A stretch of 64,000 nt of DNA from Bacteroidales bacterium (GCA_017465225.1 JAFTWQ010000034.1:1-64000), one strand, 5' to 3'; positions 16,892-25,462 are shown, counted from the stretch's first letter. A program made the numbers and translations. Notes: generated by a model from the letters alone, not told the origin.

Positions 16892-18250
16892 ATGAAGATC
16901 ATAATCGCAGGTGCAGGTGAGGTAGGTTCCCACCTTGCAAAGATGCTCAGCAATGAGGCAAATGACATTACTGTCATCGATGAGCGCCAGGAAAGGCTGG
17001 ATGCTCTTGCCGCAAACACGGATGTAGTGACCGTGGAAGGAAACCCTTCTGCGATCGAGACATTGCATGAAGCCGGCGTTGCCGATGCCGACCTCTTCAT
17101 TGCCGTGAACCCGTCAGAGTCGCAGGATGTGAATATCGTCAGCGCAATGCTTGCCAAGAAGATGGGAAGCAAGAAAGTGACAGCCAGGATCAACAACGAG
17201 GAATACCTTTCCTATGAGAACAAGTATCTGTTCACCGAGATGGGTATCGACCTGCTCTTCTATCCGGAAAAGATCGCGGCCGGAGAGATTGTGGACCTGC
17301 TCAGGAGAACCGCATCTACCGATTCGATGGATTTCGCCCGCGGAAAGCTCCAGATCGGAGTGTTCAAGCTTGAGGAGGATTCCCCTCTTATCGGAATGAA
17401 CATGGTGGAATTCAGCAAGGTGGCTGCCGAGGATGGTCAGAAGTTCAGGGTTGTGGCCATCGCGCGAGGCAATGACACAATCATCCCTAAATTCGACACC
17501 AAATTCAAATATCATGACCTCGTCTTCATCGTATCGAAGCGTGAGGGCATGGACATGCTGATGAAATATATCGGAAAACGCAATATCGAGGTCAACAGCG
17601 TGATGATTCTTGGCGGAAGTCCTATCGGCGAGATGGTCGCGAAGCAGCTGTCGAAGCAGATGGATTCGATAAAGATGATCGAGATGAACAAGGCTAAATG
17701 TCTTGCCATGTCAGAGAATCTGCCTGGCAATGTGATCGTTGTGAACGGTGACGGCCGTAATTCTGACATGCTTCTTGAAGAATCCATCAAGGAGTATGAT
17801 GCGTTCGTGGCTGTGACCAACAATTCGGAGACCAACATCCTTGCCTGCGTGGCCGCAAAGAGTCTCGGAGTGGCGAGAGTCATTGCAGAAGTGGAGAACA
17901 TCGAGTACATCCGCCTTGCGGAGAGCATGGGAGTCGATGCGGTGATCAACAAGAAGCTCATCACAGCGAGCCGTATCTTCAAGTTCACCCTCAGCAACAA
18001 GGTGCGTTTCATCAAGTATATGAGCGGAACCAATGCGGAGGTGCTGGAGTATATCGTGGCTCCTGATACGGCTATCACGAAGAAGCCTCTGAAGGACATG
18101 AATTTTCCTCGCAATGCCATTGTCGGCGGCGTGATCAGGGGCAATGAGTCTTATATCGCTGTGGGAGAGACTCATATTCAGGCTTATGACAGAGTGGCGG
18201 TGTTCGCCCTGCCTGATGCAGTAAAAGAAGTGGATAAATTCTTTAAATGA
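16892..18250 (+). CDS. trkA: Trk potassium uptake regulatory subunit TrkA
   Basis: A 452-residue protein with two Rossmann RCK-N domains: IIAGAGEVGSHLAKML at the N-terminus and MILGGSPIGEMVAKQL at about residue 232. Each is followed by an RCK-C domain. TrkA binds NAD(H) and gates the membrane subunit TrkH. Length is standard. No trkH is in the window; the next gene is an ABC-F ATPase. The stop codon is embedded in a long inverted repeat. Co-transcription with the upstream GT2 gene is likely from the 4-base spacing. Confidence 0.92.
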   Translation: MKIIIAGAGEVGSHLAKMLSNEANDITVIDERQERLDALAANTDVVTVEGNPSAIETLHEAGVADADLFIAVNPSESQDVNIVSAMLAKKMGSKKVTARINNEEYLSYENKYLFTEMGIDLLFYPEKIAAGEIVDLLRRTASTDSMDFARGKLQIGVFKLEEDSPLIGMNMVEFSKVAAEDGQKFRVVAIARGNDTIIPKFDTKFKYHDLVFIVSKREGMDMLMKYIGKRNIEVNSVMILGGSPIGEMVAKQLSKQMDSIKMIEMNKAKCLAMSENLPGNVIVVNGDGRNSDMLLEESIKEYDAFVAVTNNSETNILACVAAKSLGVARVIAEVENIEYIRLAESMGVDAVINKKLITASRIFKFTLSNKVRFIKYMSGTNAEVLEYIVAPDTAITKKPLKDMNFPRNAIVGGVIRGNESYIAVGETHIQAYDRVAVFALPDAVKEVDKFFK

Positions 18251-18348
18251 TCAGATGGCATAGTATTCCGAAGACCCCCGCCCTCCCTACAGTCGGGCAC
18301 CCCCTAGCCGGGGGTGGCATGTCTTCTCCATACTATGCCATCTGATCA
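18248..18348. repeat. 101-bp palindromic element overlapping the trkA stop
   Basis: Perfect 19-bp terminal inverted repeats (18248-18266 TGATCAGATGGCATAGTAT and its complement at 18330-18348) enclose inner complementary blocks: GAAGAC with GTCTTC, and CCCCC with GGGGG. The centre is very GC-rich. The left terminus supplies the TGA stop of trkA. It may act as a terminator or be a small dispersed (MITE- or REP-like) element. Confidence 0.85.
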
Positions 18349-18361
18349 GGAAACAATTTAT

Positions 18362-20170
18362 ATGGCAAGTTATCTACAGATTGAGAATATATCGAAGAGC
18401 TATGGACCGAAGGTCCTGTTCGAGAAGATCGGATTCAACATCAATGAGGGCGACAAGATCGCTCTCATTGCTCCTAACGGCACCGGCAAGACCTCGCTGA
18501 TGAGGATTCTTGCGGGGAAGGACAAGTCGGACTCGGGCGGAAAGATCATGTTCCTGAAGGACATCAAGATCGCCTTTCTGGAGCAGGAATACCCGTTTGA
18601 CCCGGAGAAAAGCATCTTCGGCCAGATCATGTCGTCAAGCGAGGAATTCACCAAGGGACTTGATCAGGAGCATGTTTGGGAATATGAGCGCAGGGTCGTT
18701 AAGTTCCTTACAAATTTCAATCTGAATGATCCCGACCAGAAGATGAAGGAGCTCTCCGGAGGAGAGGTGAAGCGCGTGGCGCTTACGCAGATGCTTGCAA
18801 CGGAGGCGGAATTCTTCATCATGGACGAGCCTACCAACCATCTTGACATCGATGCCATCGAATTCCTCGAAGGCTATCTGAGCCGTTCACGCTGTACCCT
18901 GCTCATGGTTACGCACGACCGTTATTTCCTTGACAGAGTCTGCAACATCGTCATGGAGATGGACCATGGTGCGGTATATACCTATAAAGGCAACTATCAG
19001 AACTATCTCGAAAAGCGCGAGGAAAGGATTGCCAATTACAATGCGGAGACAGACAAGGTCCGCAATATCCTGCGTCGCGAGCTGGAATGGATCCGCAGCA
19101 CTCCATGTGCCCGTACAGGCAAGGCGCGCTACCGTATAAACGCATTCTACGACCTCAAGGACAGGGCATCGCAGGTCTATACCCAGAAACAGGTCAGCAT
19201 GGAGGCCATGAAGGGTTCCACAAGGCTTGGCACCAAGATCGTGAACTGCAAGGACCTGAGCTTCTACTATGGCGACAAATGCTATCTTGACTGCTTCACA
19301 TACAATTTCCAGAGATATGAGAAGGTAGGCATTGTCGGCCGCAACGGAGCCGGAAAAAGCACCTTCCTCAACATCCTGACAGGAAGGATGTTCGAAGACG
19401 ATCCCGGCATTCTCACGGGAACGATAGAGCGTGGAGAGTCTCTCAAGATCGGATACTATCACCAGAGCGGCATGTCATTCAATCCTCAGGACACCGTCCT
19501 GGACATTGTCAATGACACATGGCTCCTTAACAGGTTCCTCTTTCCGCACGAGATGCTCAACAACAAGATAGAGAAGCTCAGCGGAGGAGAGAAACGCAGG
19601 CTCTACCTGCTCACCATCCTTATGCAGCAGCCAAATCTGCTGATCCTCGACGAGCCTACGAATGACCTCGACATCGTGACTCTGAACATCCTCGAGGAAT
19701 ACCTGAAGGAGTTCAGCGGATCGCTCATAATCGTGTCCCACGACCGCCATTTCCTTGACAAGCTGGTCGACCATCTGTTCATCTTCTGCGGAGACGGTCT
19801 GGTCAAGGACTTTGTCGGCAGCTACAGCGAGTATCGCGAGTATATAAAGGAGTTCGAGGCAGAGCAGCGTTCTCTGGCTCGTGCAGAGGAGAAGGCGGCA
19901 AAGGAAAAGGCGGCGAAAGCTGCCGCCACAGCCGCACCTGAAACACCGGCCAAGAAACGCAAGCTGACATACAAAGAGCAGAGAGAGATGGAACAGCTCG
20001 AGAAAGATCTCGAAGCTCTCGCTTTGGAGAAAACCGAGCTCGAAGAAAGTCTCAACAGCGGCATCCTCCCCTACGACCAGCTCCAGAAAGCATCAGAACG
20101 CATCGGCCAGATCCTCGAAGAGACAGACGAAAAAGAGCTCCGTCTCCTGGAGCTCTATGAATTGGCTTAA
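18362..20170 (+). CDS. ABC-F family ATPase, Uup-like
   Basis: About 602 residues, with two ABC domains and no membrane segments. Walker A motifs are APNGTGKTS and GRNGAGKST. Signature motifs are LSGGEVKRV and LSGGEKRRL. Walker B regions are FIMDEPTNHLD and LILDEPTNDLD. The C-terminal 90 residues (Ala/Lys-rich linker, then KRKLTYKEQREMEQLEKD and a coiled coil) resemble the DNA/ribosome-binding tail of Uup. ABC-F proteins act on the ribosome, relieving stalled translation or giving antibiotic resistance. The start at 18362 is chosen because the upstream in-frame codons derive from the palindromic repeat. Confidence 0.9.
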   Translation: MASYLQIENISKSYGPKVLFEKIGFNINEGDKIALIAPNGTGKTSLMRILAGKDKSDSGGKIMFLKDIKIAFLEQEYPFDPEKSIFGQIMSSSEEFTKGLDQEHVWEYERRVVKFLTNFNLNDPDQKMKELSGGEVKRVALTQMLATEAEFFIMDEPTNHLDIDAIEFLEGYLSRSRCTLLMVTHDRYFLDRVCNIVMEMDHGAVYTYKGNYQNYLEKREERIANYNAETDKVRNILRRELEWIRSTPCARTGKARYRINAFYDLKDRASQVYTQKQVSMEAMKGSTRLGTKIVNCKDLSFYYGDKCYLDCFTYNFQRYEKVGIVGRNGAGKSTFLNILTGRMFEDDPGILTGTIERGESLKIGYYHQSGMSFNPQDTVLDIVNDTWLLNRFLFPHEMLNNKIEKLSGGEKRRLYLLTILMQQPNLLILDEPTNDLDIVTLNILEEYLKEFSGSLIIVSHDRHFLDKLVDHLFIFCGDGLVKDFVGSYSEYREYIKEFEAEQRSLARAEEKAAKEKAAKAAATAAPETPAKKRKLTYKEQREMEQLEKDLEALALEKTELEESLNSGILPYDQLQKASERIGQILEETDEKELRLLELYELA

Positions 20171-20258
20171 TAGAGCGAGCCTTTCGAGGCGGCCTTTCTC
20201 TTCAGGTGCATCGTTGCACCCGACAGCCATCAGGGAGACCACGAGGTGACGAAGGGCC

Positions 20259-21344
20259 TTATTCTTTGCCTTTCATCAGTTGCTGTTCTAGTTCCTCGCA
20301 TGTCGGAATGGTTCCTTCAACTTTTTCAGGGTAAAGTTTTGAGAGTTCAAACTCTGATATTCCTATTGGTTGGCTGCTTGATTCAAGTGCGTATTGAGCC
20401 AGAAGAGAATCCTTGCTTTTGCAGATGAGTAAGCCAATGGTCGGGTTATCTATGCCGTCTTTGCAGAGAATGTGATTTACTGCTGTGACATATGTACCTA
20501 TCTGGCCGATGTCTCCGGAGTCGAATTCTCCCATTTTTACCTCAATTACGACATAACATCTGAGATTGAGGTTGTAGAAAAGAAGGTCAATGAACTTTTC
20601 CTTCTTGCCGATCTGCAGTCTGTATTCTTTGCCGACATATGCAAAGCCGGTACCTAGTTCAAGAAGGAACTTGGAGATGTTATTCAACAATGCCTCTTTG
20701 AACTGTGCTTCATTATGCTTCTTGGTCAGCTTGGCAAATCCAAAATTATATGGGTCTCTGGTCATTTCCTGTGCAAGATCACTGGTTACAGCAGGAAGAG
20801 TATATTTGAAATTGGTCAGAGCCTTGCCCTCTCTCTCAAACAGATTGGTGTCGTAGAAATTCTCCAGCATAGCACGGCTCCAGGCGTTTTCCACTGTTTG
20901 CCGTACATAATAATATGCCTTAATTGCATCATTACCGCACTTGTCAATTAAGAAAAGATGGTGGCCCCAAGGAACCGAGAACAAATTTTCAGCAACTTGC
21001 TGAAGATTTATGTCGTCAGAATTTTCAGCAAGTTGCTGAAAATTTCCAACCAGTTCATTATAAAGAAGATAGAATCGTTTTGTATATCTGAGATTGGAAG
21101 GAGACAGTCCATCTACTCCTGGCAGTTCCTCTTTAAGATCATTGCTGAGGCACTTGTAAAATCCACTGCTGTATTTGTTATCAGCATCCATACCCACAAT
21201 GTCTCTGCCAAGTTCCCAATAGAACTTCAGCACCTCGTTATTGACCTTAACGGCTGCTTTGATCTGACTTCTACGGTATCGCTGACTGAGTTCTTTTACC
21301 CAGTTCTTATAATCTGCGTCTATGATTGTTAAGGAGCGTCCCAT
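20259..21344 (-). CDS. DUF1016 (YhcG-like) PD-(D/E)XK nuclease family protein
   Basis: A 361-residue protein with an N-terminal DUF1016 helical domain (VKELSQRYRRSQIKAAVKVNNEVLKFYWELGRDIV) and a C-terminal PD-(D/E)XK-like nuclease domain. FIDLLFYNLNLRCYVVIEVKMGEF gives the D...E-x-K core. VPWGHHLFLIDKC and AQYALESSSQPIGISEFEL are conserved family blocks. Such genes often accompany type I restriction systems or mobile regions; here it is alone. It marks the left edge of the accessory island. Between the two domains are two copies of a 17-bp palindrome giving the repeated QQLAEN/QQVAEN peptide. Function is unproven. Confidence 0.85.
   Translation of the reverse strand: MGRSLTIIDADYKNWVKELSQRYRRSQIKAAVKVNNEVLKFYWELGRDIVGMDADNKYSSGFYKCLSNDLKEELPGVDGLSPSNLRYTKRFYLLYNELVGNFQQLAENSDDINLQQVAENLFSVPWGHHLFLIDKCGNDAIKAYYYVRQTVENAWSRAMLENFYDTNLFEREGKALTNFKYTLPAVTSDLAQEMTRDPYNFGFAKLTKKHNEAQFKEALLNNISKFLLELGTGFAYVGKEYRLQIGKKEKFIDLLFYNLNLRCYVVIEVKMGEFDSGDIGQIGTYVTAVNHILCKDGIDNPTIGLLICKSKDSLLAQYALESSSQPIGISEFELSKLYPEKVEGTIPTCEELEQQLMKGKE
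20988..21040. repeat. two 17-bp palindromes inside the DUF1016 gene
   Basis: TTCAGCAACTTGCTGAA (20988-21004) and TTCAGCAAGTTGCTGAA (21024-21040) are each perfectly palindromic around one central base and lie 36 bases apart, in frame. Confidence 0.85.
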
Positions 21345-21688
21345 AAATTAACCCTTATAATTTGCTAGTAAAGGTAAGAAAGATTTTACACCCTGCAATG
21401 ATTAAGTTTTCAGATGTCATCACCCAAGCCCTCAAAGGCGGTCTGGAGTAATGGTTAGGTCGCATTCTTTCGCTGACACCCAAGCGACTTCGTCGATGAC
21501 TATGGCTTTCATAGAAAGACATAGAGAGCGACACCGCTTTTCAATTAGAGTAAAACACAGAATCGCATCATATATATGCTTAATATCAATCACGAAAAAA
21601 ATCTCAGAGTTTGATGACTAACATTCGGATAATAATGTCTATATTTGACGAACATATTGAGAAACACGAAAGTGTAAGTTTATTCTTG

Positions 21689-21812
21689 CAGAACGAACCT
21701 AGGAAATTCAAATGCACAAAGGATAAGCTCGTCACTTCGTCGTATTCGCTTGCGAATTACGGCGTGGTATTGTAGCCTATTTATGTGCATGGTTTTCCTA
21801 GGACCGGTTCTG
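21689..21812. repeat. 124-bp long inverted repeat (cruciform-like)
   Basis: Complementary blocks in order from the ends: CAGAAC with GTTCTG, CCTAGGAAA with TTTCCTAGG, and ATGCACA with TGTGCAT. An inner hairpin is formed by GTATTCGC and GCGAATTAC. The ends do not match the integron attC consensus. It could be a small non-autonomous mobile element or a structured RNA. Confidence 0.75.
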
Positions 21813-21822
21813 ATAAGTAGAC

Positions 21823-21869
21823 TTCAGTGCCACGCTTTCTGTATTTGATTATATAGCTTAGGCACTGAG
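21823..21869. repeat. hairpin before the first island gene
   Basis: CAGTGCC (from 21824) and GGCACTG (to 21868) form a 7-bp stem with a loop of about 30 bases. It lies about 24 bases upstream of the WG-repeat lipoprotein start. Confidence 0.5.
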
Positions 21870-21892
21870 CGATATAACTTAATATCAATGTT

Positions 21893-23326
21893 ATGGGACA
21901 AATAAGAATTCAACTAGTGCTTTCTATTGTAGTGTTCATATTAATGGCATGCACACAAAATATGGAAAATTTATATCTAATAGAAGTAAATGAGAAAAAT
22001 GGCTTTATAAATGAAAATGGAGAAGTTGTTATTCCACCGGAATATATATATGCTACAGACTTTATTGACAACATAGCTCTTGTAGTTACCGACACCCTTT
22101 TCAGTAACGATGTCGATAAATTTAGTTATAAATATAACTATATAAACAATAAAAACAACAAAATTTTTAAAGACGATTTTACTCTCAAAGCAGGAGTATT
22201 ACTATATATGCTTCAAGATGATCGTAAGCAAGTGCAGGAACATATTTCTAAGTTTATTTTCAGCTGTGGATTAGCTCTAAACGTTCTGTATGATGTGGAA
22301 CCTTTATATGGGTATATCAATGTTAAGGGTGACACGATTGTACCACATAAATATGCTGATGGTTTACCTTTCAGGGAGAACAAAACATTTGTTCAACAAT
22401 CAAATTTCGATTTGTTTGAAAAACTACAAAAAGACCAATATACTATTGACTTACTTGAATATAATAAAAAATGGAAGATAATAAATAATCTAAATTCGGA
22501 CTTAACTGATTATATGTTTATTGAATCAGAGGAGTTTCCGATCATTCCATATTGTAATAATAGAAGTATTGGATACACTGCAATAGATGAAGATGGAGAA
22601 TTTAAATGTATAGCAAACTTACTTGATGAGAATGGAAGGATCATTAAGGTTATGCCAAGTCTAGGTGAGGAGCTCTCAAAATTAATGACCAATGTCGGAC
22701 AAGGAACACTTCCAGATGCGTGGAGTTATGGATTAAGTTTTACCATAAGTGACAGTCTTGTAGTTCAACACGCTGGTGTATTATCCTATTGGGGAATAGA
22801 TAGCCGTTTCTTTAATCCATATGATGGAACGGAAATACCATCCTTTGATCAATTGTCAATAAGGGATAAATCTATCATAAAATGTAATTCTTATTTCATC
22901 GCTCCGACTAACTATGCTAGTGGAGCAAACATACCTATTTCATATTCAAAGGAATTTTCAGAAGGTTTGATTCCTTGTAAGTATACCAAACATGATACAA
23001 AAACAGGAAATATTGGGCCTGGTAAATGGTTTTATGTAAATAAACACAAGTGCATTATAGGTAGGGAAGATAATGGTGTATTTTGTGAGGCATTGCCTTT
23101 CTCAAATGGATTAGCTGCAGTAAAACGTGATGGGAAATGGGGTTATATTAATAAACATTTTGAATTAGTAATTCCATATCAATATGATTCGGCAGATTCT
23201 TTTATTGGCTCTTTAGCTAAAGTGGAGACTCGTAAAGGTGGCATGTTAATATCTTCATATATAAATAAATTTGGTCAGGTTGTATGGCAAAATATAAGGT
23301 ATTCTGACCCTCAACTAGTTAAATAA
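21893..23326 (+). CDS. WG-repeat lipoprotein
   Basis: A 477-residue protein with a lipoprotein signal (IVVFILMAC, Cys at residue 20). WG-type repeats are visible at the start (EKNGFINENGEVVIPPEYIYA), middle (LYGYINVKGDTIVPHKYADG) and end (GKWGYINKHFELVIPYQYDSA). The repeat consensus is roughly G-x-W/Y-G-(Y/F)-I-(N/D)-x-x-G-x-x-V-I-P-x-x-Y-D. WG repeats are common in Bacteroidota and Firmicutes proteins, and their role is not established. The gene is strongly AT-rich compared with flanking core genes. It leads a set of three closely spaced plus-strand genes; the DUF2971 gene starts 8 bases after its stop. Confidence 0.8.
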   Translation: MGQIRIQLVLSIVVFILMACTQNMENLYLIEVNEKNGFINENGEVVIPPEYIYATDFIDNIALVVTDTLFSNDVDKFSYKYNYINNKNNKIFKDDFTLKAGVLLYMLQDDRKQVQEHISKFIFSCGLALNVLYDVEPLYGYINVKGDTIVPHKYADGLPFRENKTFVQQSNFDLFEKLQKDQYTIDLLEYNKKWKIINNLNSDLTDYMFIESEEFPIIPYCNNRSIGYTAIDEDGEFKCIANLLDENGRIIKVMPSLGEELSKLMTNVGQGTLPDAWSYGLSFTISDSLVVQHAGVLSYWGIDSRFFNPYDGTEIPSFDQLSIRDKSIIKCNSYFIAPTNYASGANIPISYSKEFSEGLIPCKYTKHDTKTGNIGPGKWFYVNKHKCIIGREDNGVFCEALPFSNGLAAVKRDGKWGYINKHFELVIPYQYDSADSFIGSLAKVETRKGGMLISSYINKFGQVVWQNIRYSDPQLVK

Positions 23327-23334
23327 GAAAGGAT

Positions 23335-24102
23335 ATGAACCAATTATTTAAGGTATATGACTATATGAAAGAATTAGATGATTCTTTTAGTGATTTTGGG
23401 GTGGATCTCCAAATTAAGATAAACCTTAAAGCTATTAAGGAAGATACAAAAATCTACAGATATACGTCATTTACTAATCTTCTCAGTATGTTGGAAGGCA
23501 GATTATATTTGTCTCCCAGATTGGCATTTTCAGATAGAAGAGAACAAGGAGAATACACGTCAGAATATATCAAAGTTTATTACAAAACAACCTTAGATAG
23601 GAATCGCCAAAAGTTTCGTGAGAACGTTCAAAAGAAATTCCTACAATCAACATATTTTAACGTCTCATGCTGGACAATGGAAGACAAAGAGAGTTTTCCC
23701 ATGTGGAAGGCATATAAAGGAGATGAGATATCTGTCCGTATTAAAACTGACATACATTCTCTATTAACCTCAATAAAGGATAGTAACGTTCGTCTATACT
23801 GTGGACCAATGAATTATGGAGAAGAGGAAGACAGGATCGAGATGCGAGATATTTTGTTCAGAAAGACTGAAGAATATGCAGATGAAAAAGAGTATAGAAT
23901 CTATGCCATAAAGGAGGAATATGACCTGAGCGCTAATCCTACTTCTATGTTATTGAGCATCGACCCTAAAGAATTGATTCATGAAATATATTTCTCACCT
24001 TTTGTTCATCGGAGCAAAATATTAGACCTATGTAATCTACTGGCACACAAATACCCCTTTATTGAAAGTAAGTTGAATTATTCTGACCTCATAGAATATT
24101 GA
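23335..24102 (+). CDS. DUF2971 domain protein
   Basis: A 255-residue cytoplasmic protein. IYRYTSFTNLLSMLEGRLYLSP, NVSCWTMEDKESFPMWKAY and EKEYRIYAIKEEY match the pattern of the DUF2971 family (an F/Y-R-Y start, an S-C-W/F...M-W core, a K-E-Y/W-R segment). DUF2971 genes are often found in defence islands and near mobile elements, but activity is unknown. It lies between the WG-repeat lipoprotein and another lipoprotein with gaps of 8 and 1 bases, so the three form an operon. AT-rich like its neighbours. Confidence 0.65.
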   Translation: MNQLFKVYDYMKELDDSFSDFGVDLQIKINLKAIKEDTKIYRYTSFTNLLSMLEGRLYLSPRLAFSDRREQGEYTSEYIKVYYKTTLDRNRQKFRENVQKKFLQSTYFNVSCWTMEDKESFPMWKAYKGDEISVRIKTDIHSLLTSIKDSNVRLYCGPMNYGEEEDRIEMRDILFRKTEEYADEKEYRIYAIKEEYDLSANPTSMLLSIDPKELIHEIYFSPFVHRSKILDLCNLLAHKYPFIESKLNYSDLIEY

Positions 24103-24103
24103 T

Positions 24104-24703
24104 ATGAAGAATATAGTAGCAATATCTATCATTTTTATGTTGCCCTGGATGCTCATCTCATGCAAAAACGATCCTGGCAGCAATAAAACAATGGTCCCAA
24201 GAAGCCCCGAACTAATTGATACCACAGCAGAGTGTCAACAAGCAAAGACACGCTATCAGAACGAAAAAGATGAAGAATTAAAGGTAATCGATTTCTTTGG
24301 TGTTAAGATGCAAGGAAGATACGATGATATCGTGAAAAACATATACTCGCTTCCGGTGTTATCTCTTATAGAGCGCAGGGATACCATTAAGCTTCAAGGA
24401 AATGGGGAAAAGTGGTTTTCACACACTGTCGAATTCTGTGGAGTACCATGTGGAATGAATGCCGACTTTACTTTGAATGGAGATAACATCATGTCAATAA
24501 ATGATTTATGTTTCATCACTTCACAGACTGATGACGAGATAATCCACACGTTCGTTTCTGAACTGACAAAGTATTACGGAGAGCCGGATATTTCCGATGA
24601 GCGAGAAGATAGTTATCATTGGTACTTATCGAGCGGCTTGGCCGTTCGTGCCAGACATCTGCATGCTCCGGACGGAGGATGGACGGTGTACTTCTATTTT
24701 TAA
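24104..24703 (+). CDS. hypothetical lipoprotein
   Basis: A 199-residue protein with signal peptide and lipobox MLISC (Cys about residue 20). The mature part contains VIDFFGVKMQGRYDDIVKNI and a C-terminal segment SYHWYLSSGLAVRARHLHAPDGGWTVYFYF. No family is recognised. It starts one base after the DUF2971 stop and is the third gene of that operon. Two cysteines (FCGVPCG) could form a disulfide in the periplasm. Confidence 0.65.
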   Translation: MKNIVAISIIFMLPWMLISCKNDPGSNKTMVPRSPELIDTTAECQQAKTRYQNEKDEELKVIDFFGVKMQGRYDDIVKNIYSLPVLSLIERRDTIKLQGNGEKWFSHTVEFCGVPCGMNADFTLNGDNIMSINDLCFITSQTDDEIIHTFVSELTKYYGEPDISDEREDSYHWYLSSGLAVRARHLHAPDGGWTVYFYF

Positions 24704-24763
24704 TAGTACATTATTGTGGTATGGCCGATAAATATTTGAAAGAACTCAGAAAAAACTAAATAT

Positions 24764-24865
24764 ATGTTCGCTATAGTTACAGCTATCACACGGGTGATTG
24801 TTTTCTTTATCCTTCTGATATCCTCTTTTGTGATATATTTGATTGCTGCTGGAATTTCAAAATGA
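24764..24865 (+). CDS. small single-pass membrane protein (33 aa), tentative
   Basis: ATG at 24764 opens 33 codons, MFAIVTAITRVIVFFILLISSFVIYLIAAGISK, almost all one hydrophobic helix. The TGA overlaps the ATG at 24862 as ATGA, the usual coupling overlap. That ATG is the likely ancestral start of the next gene. The overlap is the main argument that this small frame is real. Function unknown. Confidence 0.4.
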   Translation: MFAIVTAITRVIVFFILLISSFVIYLIAAGISK

Positions 24866-24898
24866 AAAAGAACAGGATGATCTGGGTCTATTCATCTT

Positions 24899-25462
24899 AT
24901 GTTATATATGCAAGTCTTTATATATGCAAGTCTTTTGATTTACATTGTCATATTTTGGCTAGATGACATTCATTATGTGGGCACAATTAAGGATGTAATC
25001 ATAATCATATCGTTATCAGCAATCGCATTGATTATCCCCATCTTTCTCCATGCCAATAAGATCAGGCAATGGAATATGTGGCTCTATTCATTTGTGCTAC
25101 CTCTTTTTATCTCAAGCATAGGATTCTATATTGAATGTAATACTTGTTTGGTTTATAGAGAAGCATTAGAAAGAATGATTGGCATGGAACTCCCACAGTA
25201 TAAGGTTTTAGAGTTTAAAGAATATTGTCCAGGGGGCAATGATTGGGAAGTCAAGTGCACGATTCGCCTCAAGAAGAATGGTAATCTGGACAATTTTTAT
25301 AAAACGATTGAGGAAAAATGTCTCAATAATGAGGGAGAATATACTGATTTTGATTGTTATTCTTCATGGTCAATAGTCAATGGAGAATACCAATTTTATA
25401 ATAGGTCAGATGTCGAGAGTTGGCTTACTATAACAATTAACAAGGAGACTAATACTATATAA
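24899..25462 (+). CDS. hypothetical membrane protein, N-terminus altered by a 16-bp duplication
   Basis: A 187-residue open frame with three hydrophobic segments in the first 90 residues and a soluble C-terminal half containing YCPGGNDWEVKCTIRLKKNGN. No family recognised. The natural start appears to be ATG 24862 (MKKNRMIWVYSSYVIYASL...), coupled by ATGA to the small upstream gene. A perfect 16-bp tandem duplication at 24904-24935 shifts that frame. Removing one copy would join the 24862 start in frame to this protein. At present only internal starts (24899 or 24908) can give the product, so it may be impaired or reversibly switched. Confidence 0.6.
   Translation: MLYMQVFIYASLLIYIVIFWLDDIHYVGTIKDVIIIISLSAIALIIPIFLHANKIRQWNMWLYSFVLPLFISSIGFYIECNTCLVYREALERMIGMELPQYKVLEFKEYCPGGNDWEVKCTIRLKKNGNLDNFYKTIEEKCLNNEGEYTDFDCYSSWSIVNGEYQFYNRSDVESWLTITINKETNTI
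24904..24935. repeat. perfect 16-bp tandem duplication
   Basis: ATATATGCAAGTCTTT occurs twice in immediate succession (24904-24919 and 24920-24935). Because 16 is not a multiple of three it breaks the reading frame beginning at 24862. Confidence 0.95.

Larger units (their letters stand above)
21345..21892. other. 548-bp gene-free boundary region of the accessory island
   Basis: No convincing gene. A 56-codon frame exists from about 21452 but has no recognisable features. The region holds a 124-bp imperfect inverted repeat (21689-21812) and a smaller hairpin (21823-21869) just before the first island gene. CTTAATATCAAT occurs near 21579 and again near 21879. Base composition shifts from mixed to strongly AT-rich across it. 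No tRNA or recombinase gene is present. Confidence 0.6.

Noticed and set aside
20205-20220. Hairpin GGTGCA/TGCACC after the ABC-F gene as terminator
   Set aside because: Short stem with no following T run.
21452-21622. 56-codon frame in the island boundary
   Set aside because: No recognisable motif, no promoter or ribosome-binding site, and Arg/Ser/His-rich composition typical of a chance frame.
21689-21812. Integron attC site
   Set aside because: The fold is attC-like in size, but the ends do not match the RYYYAAC/GTTRRRY core sites and no integrase is near.
24721-24759. 12-codon frame MADKYLKELRKN
   Set aside because: Too short to support; may be a relic, but nothing else indicates a gene.
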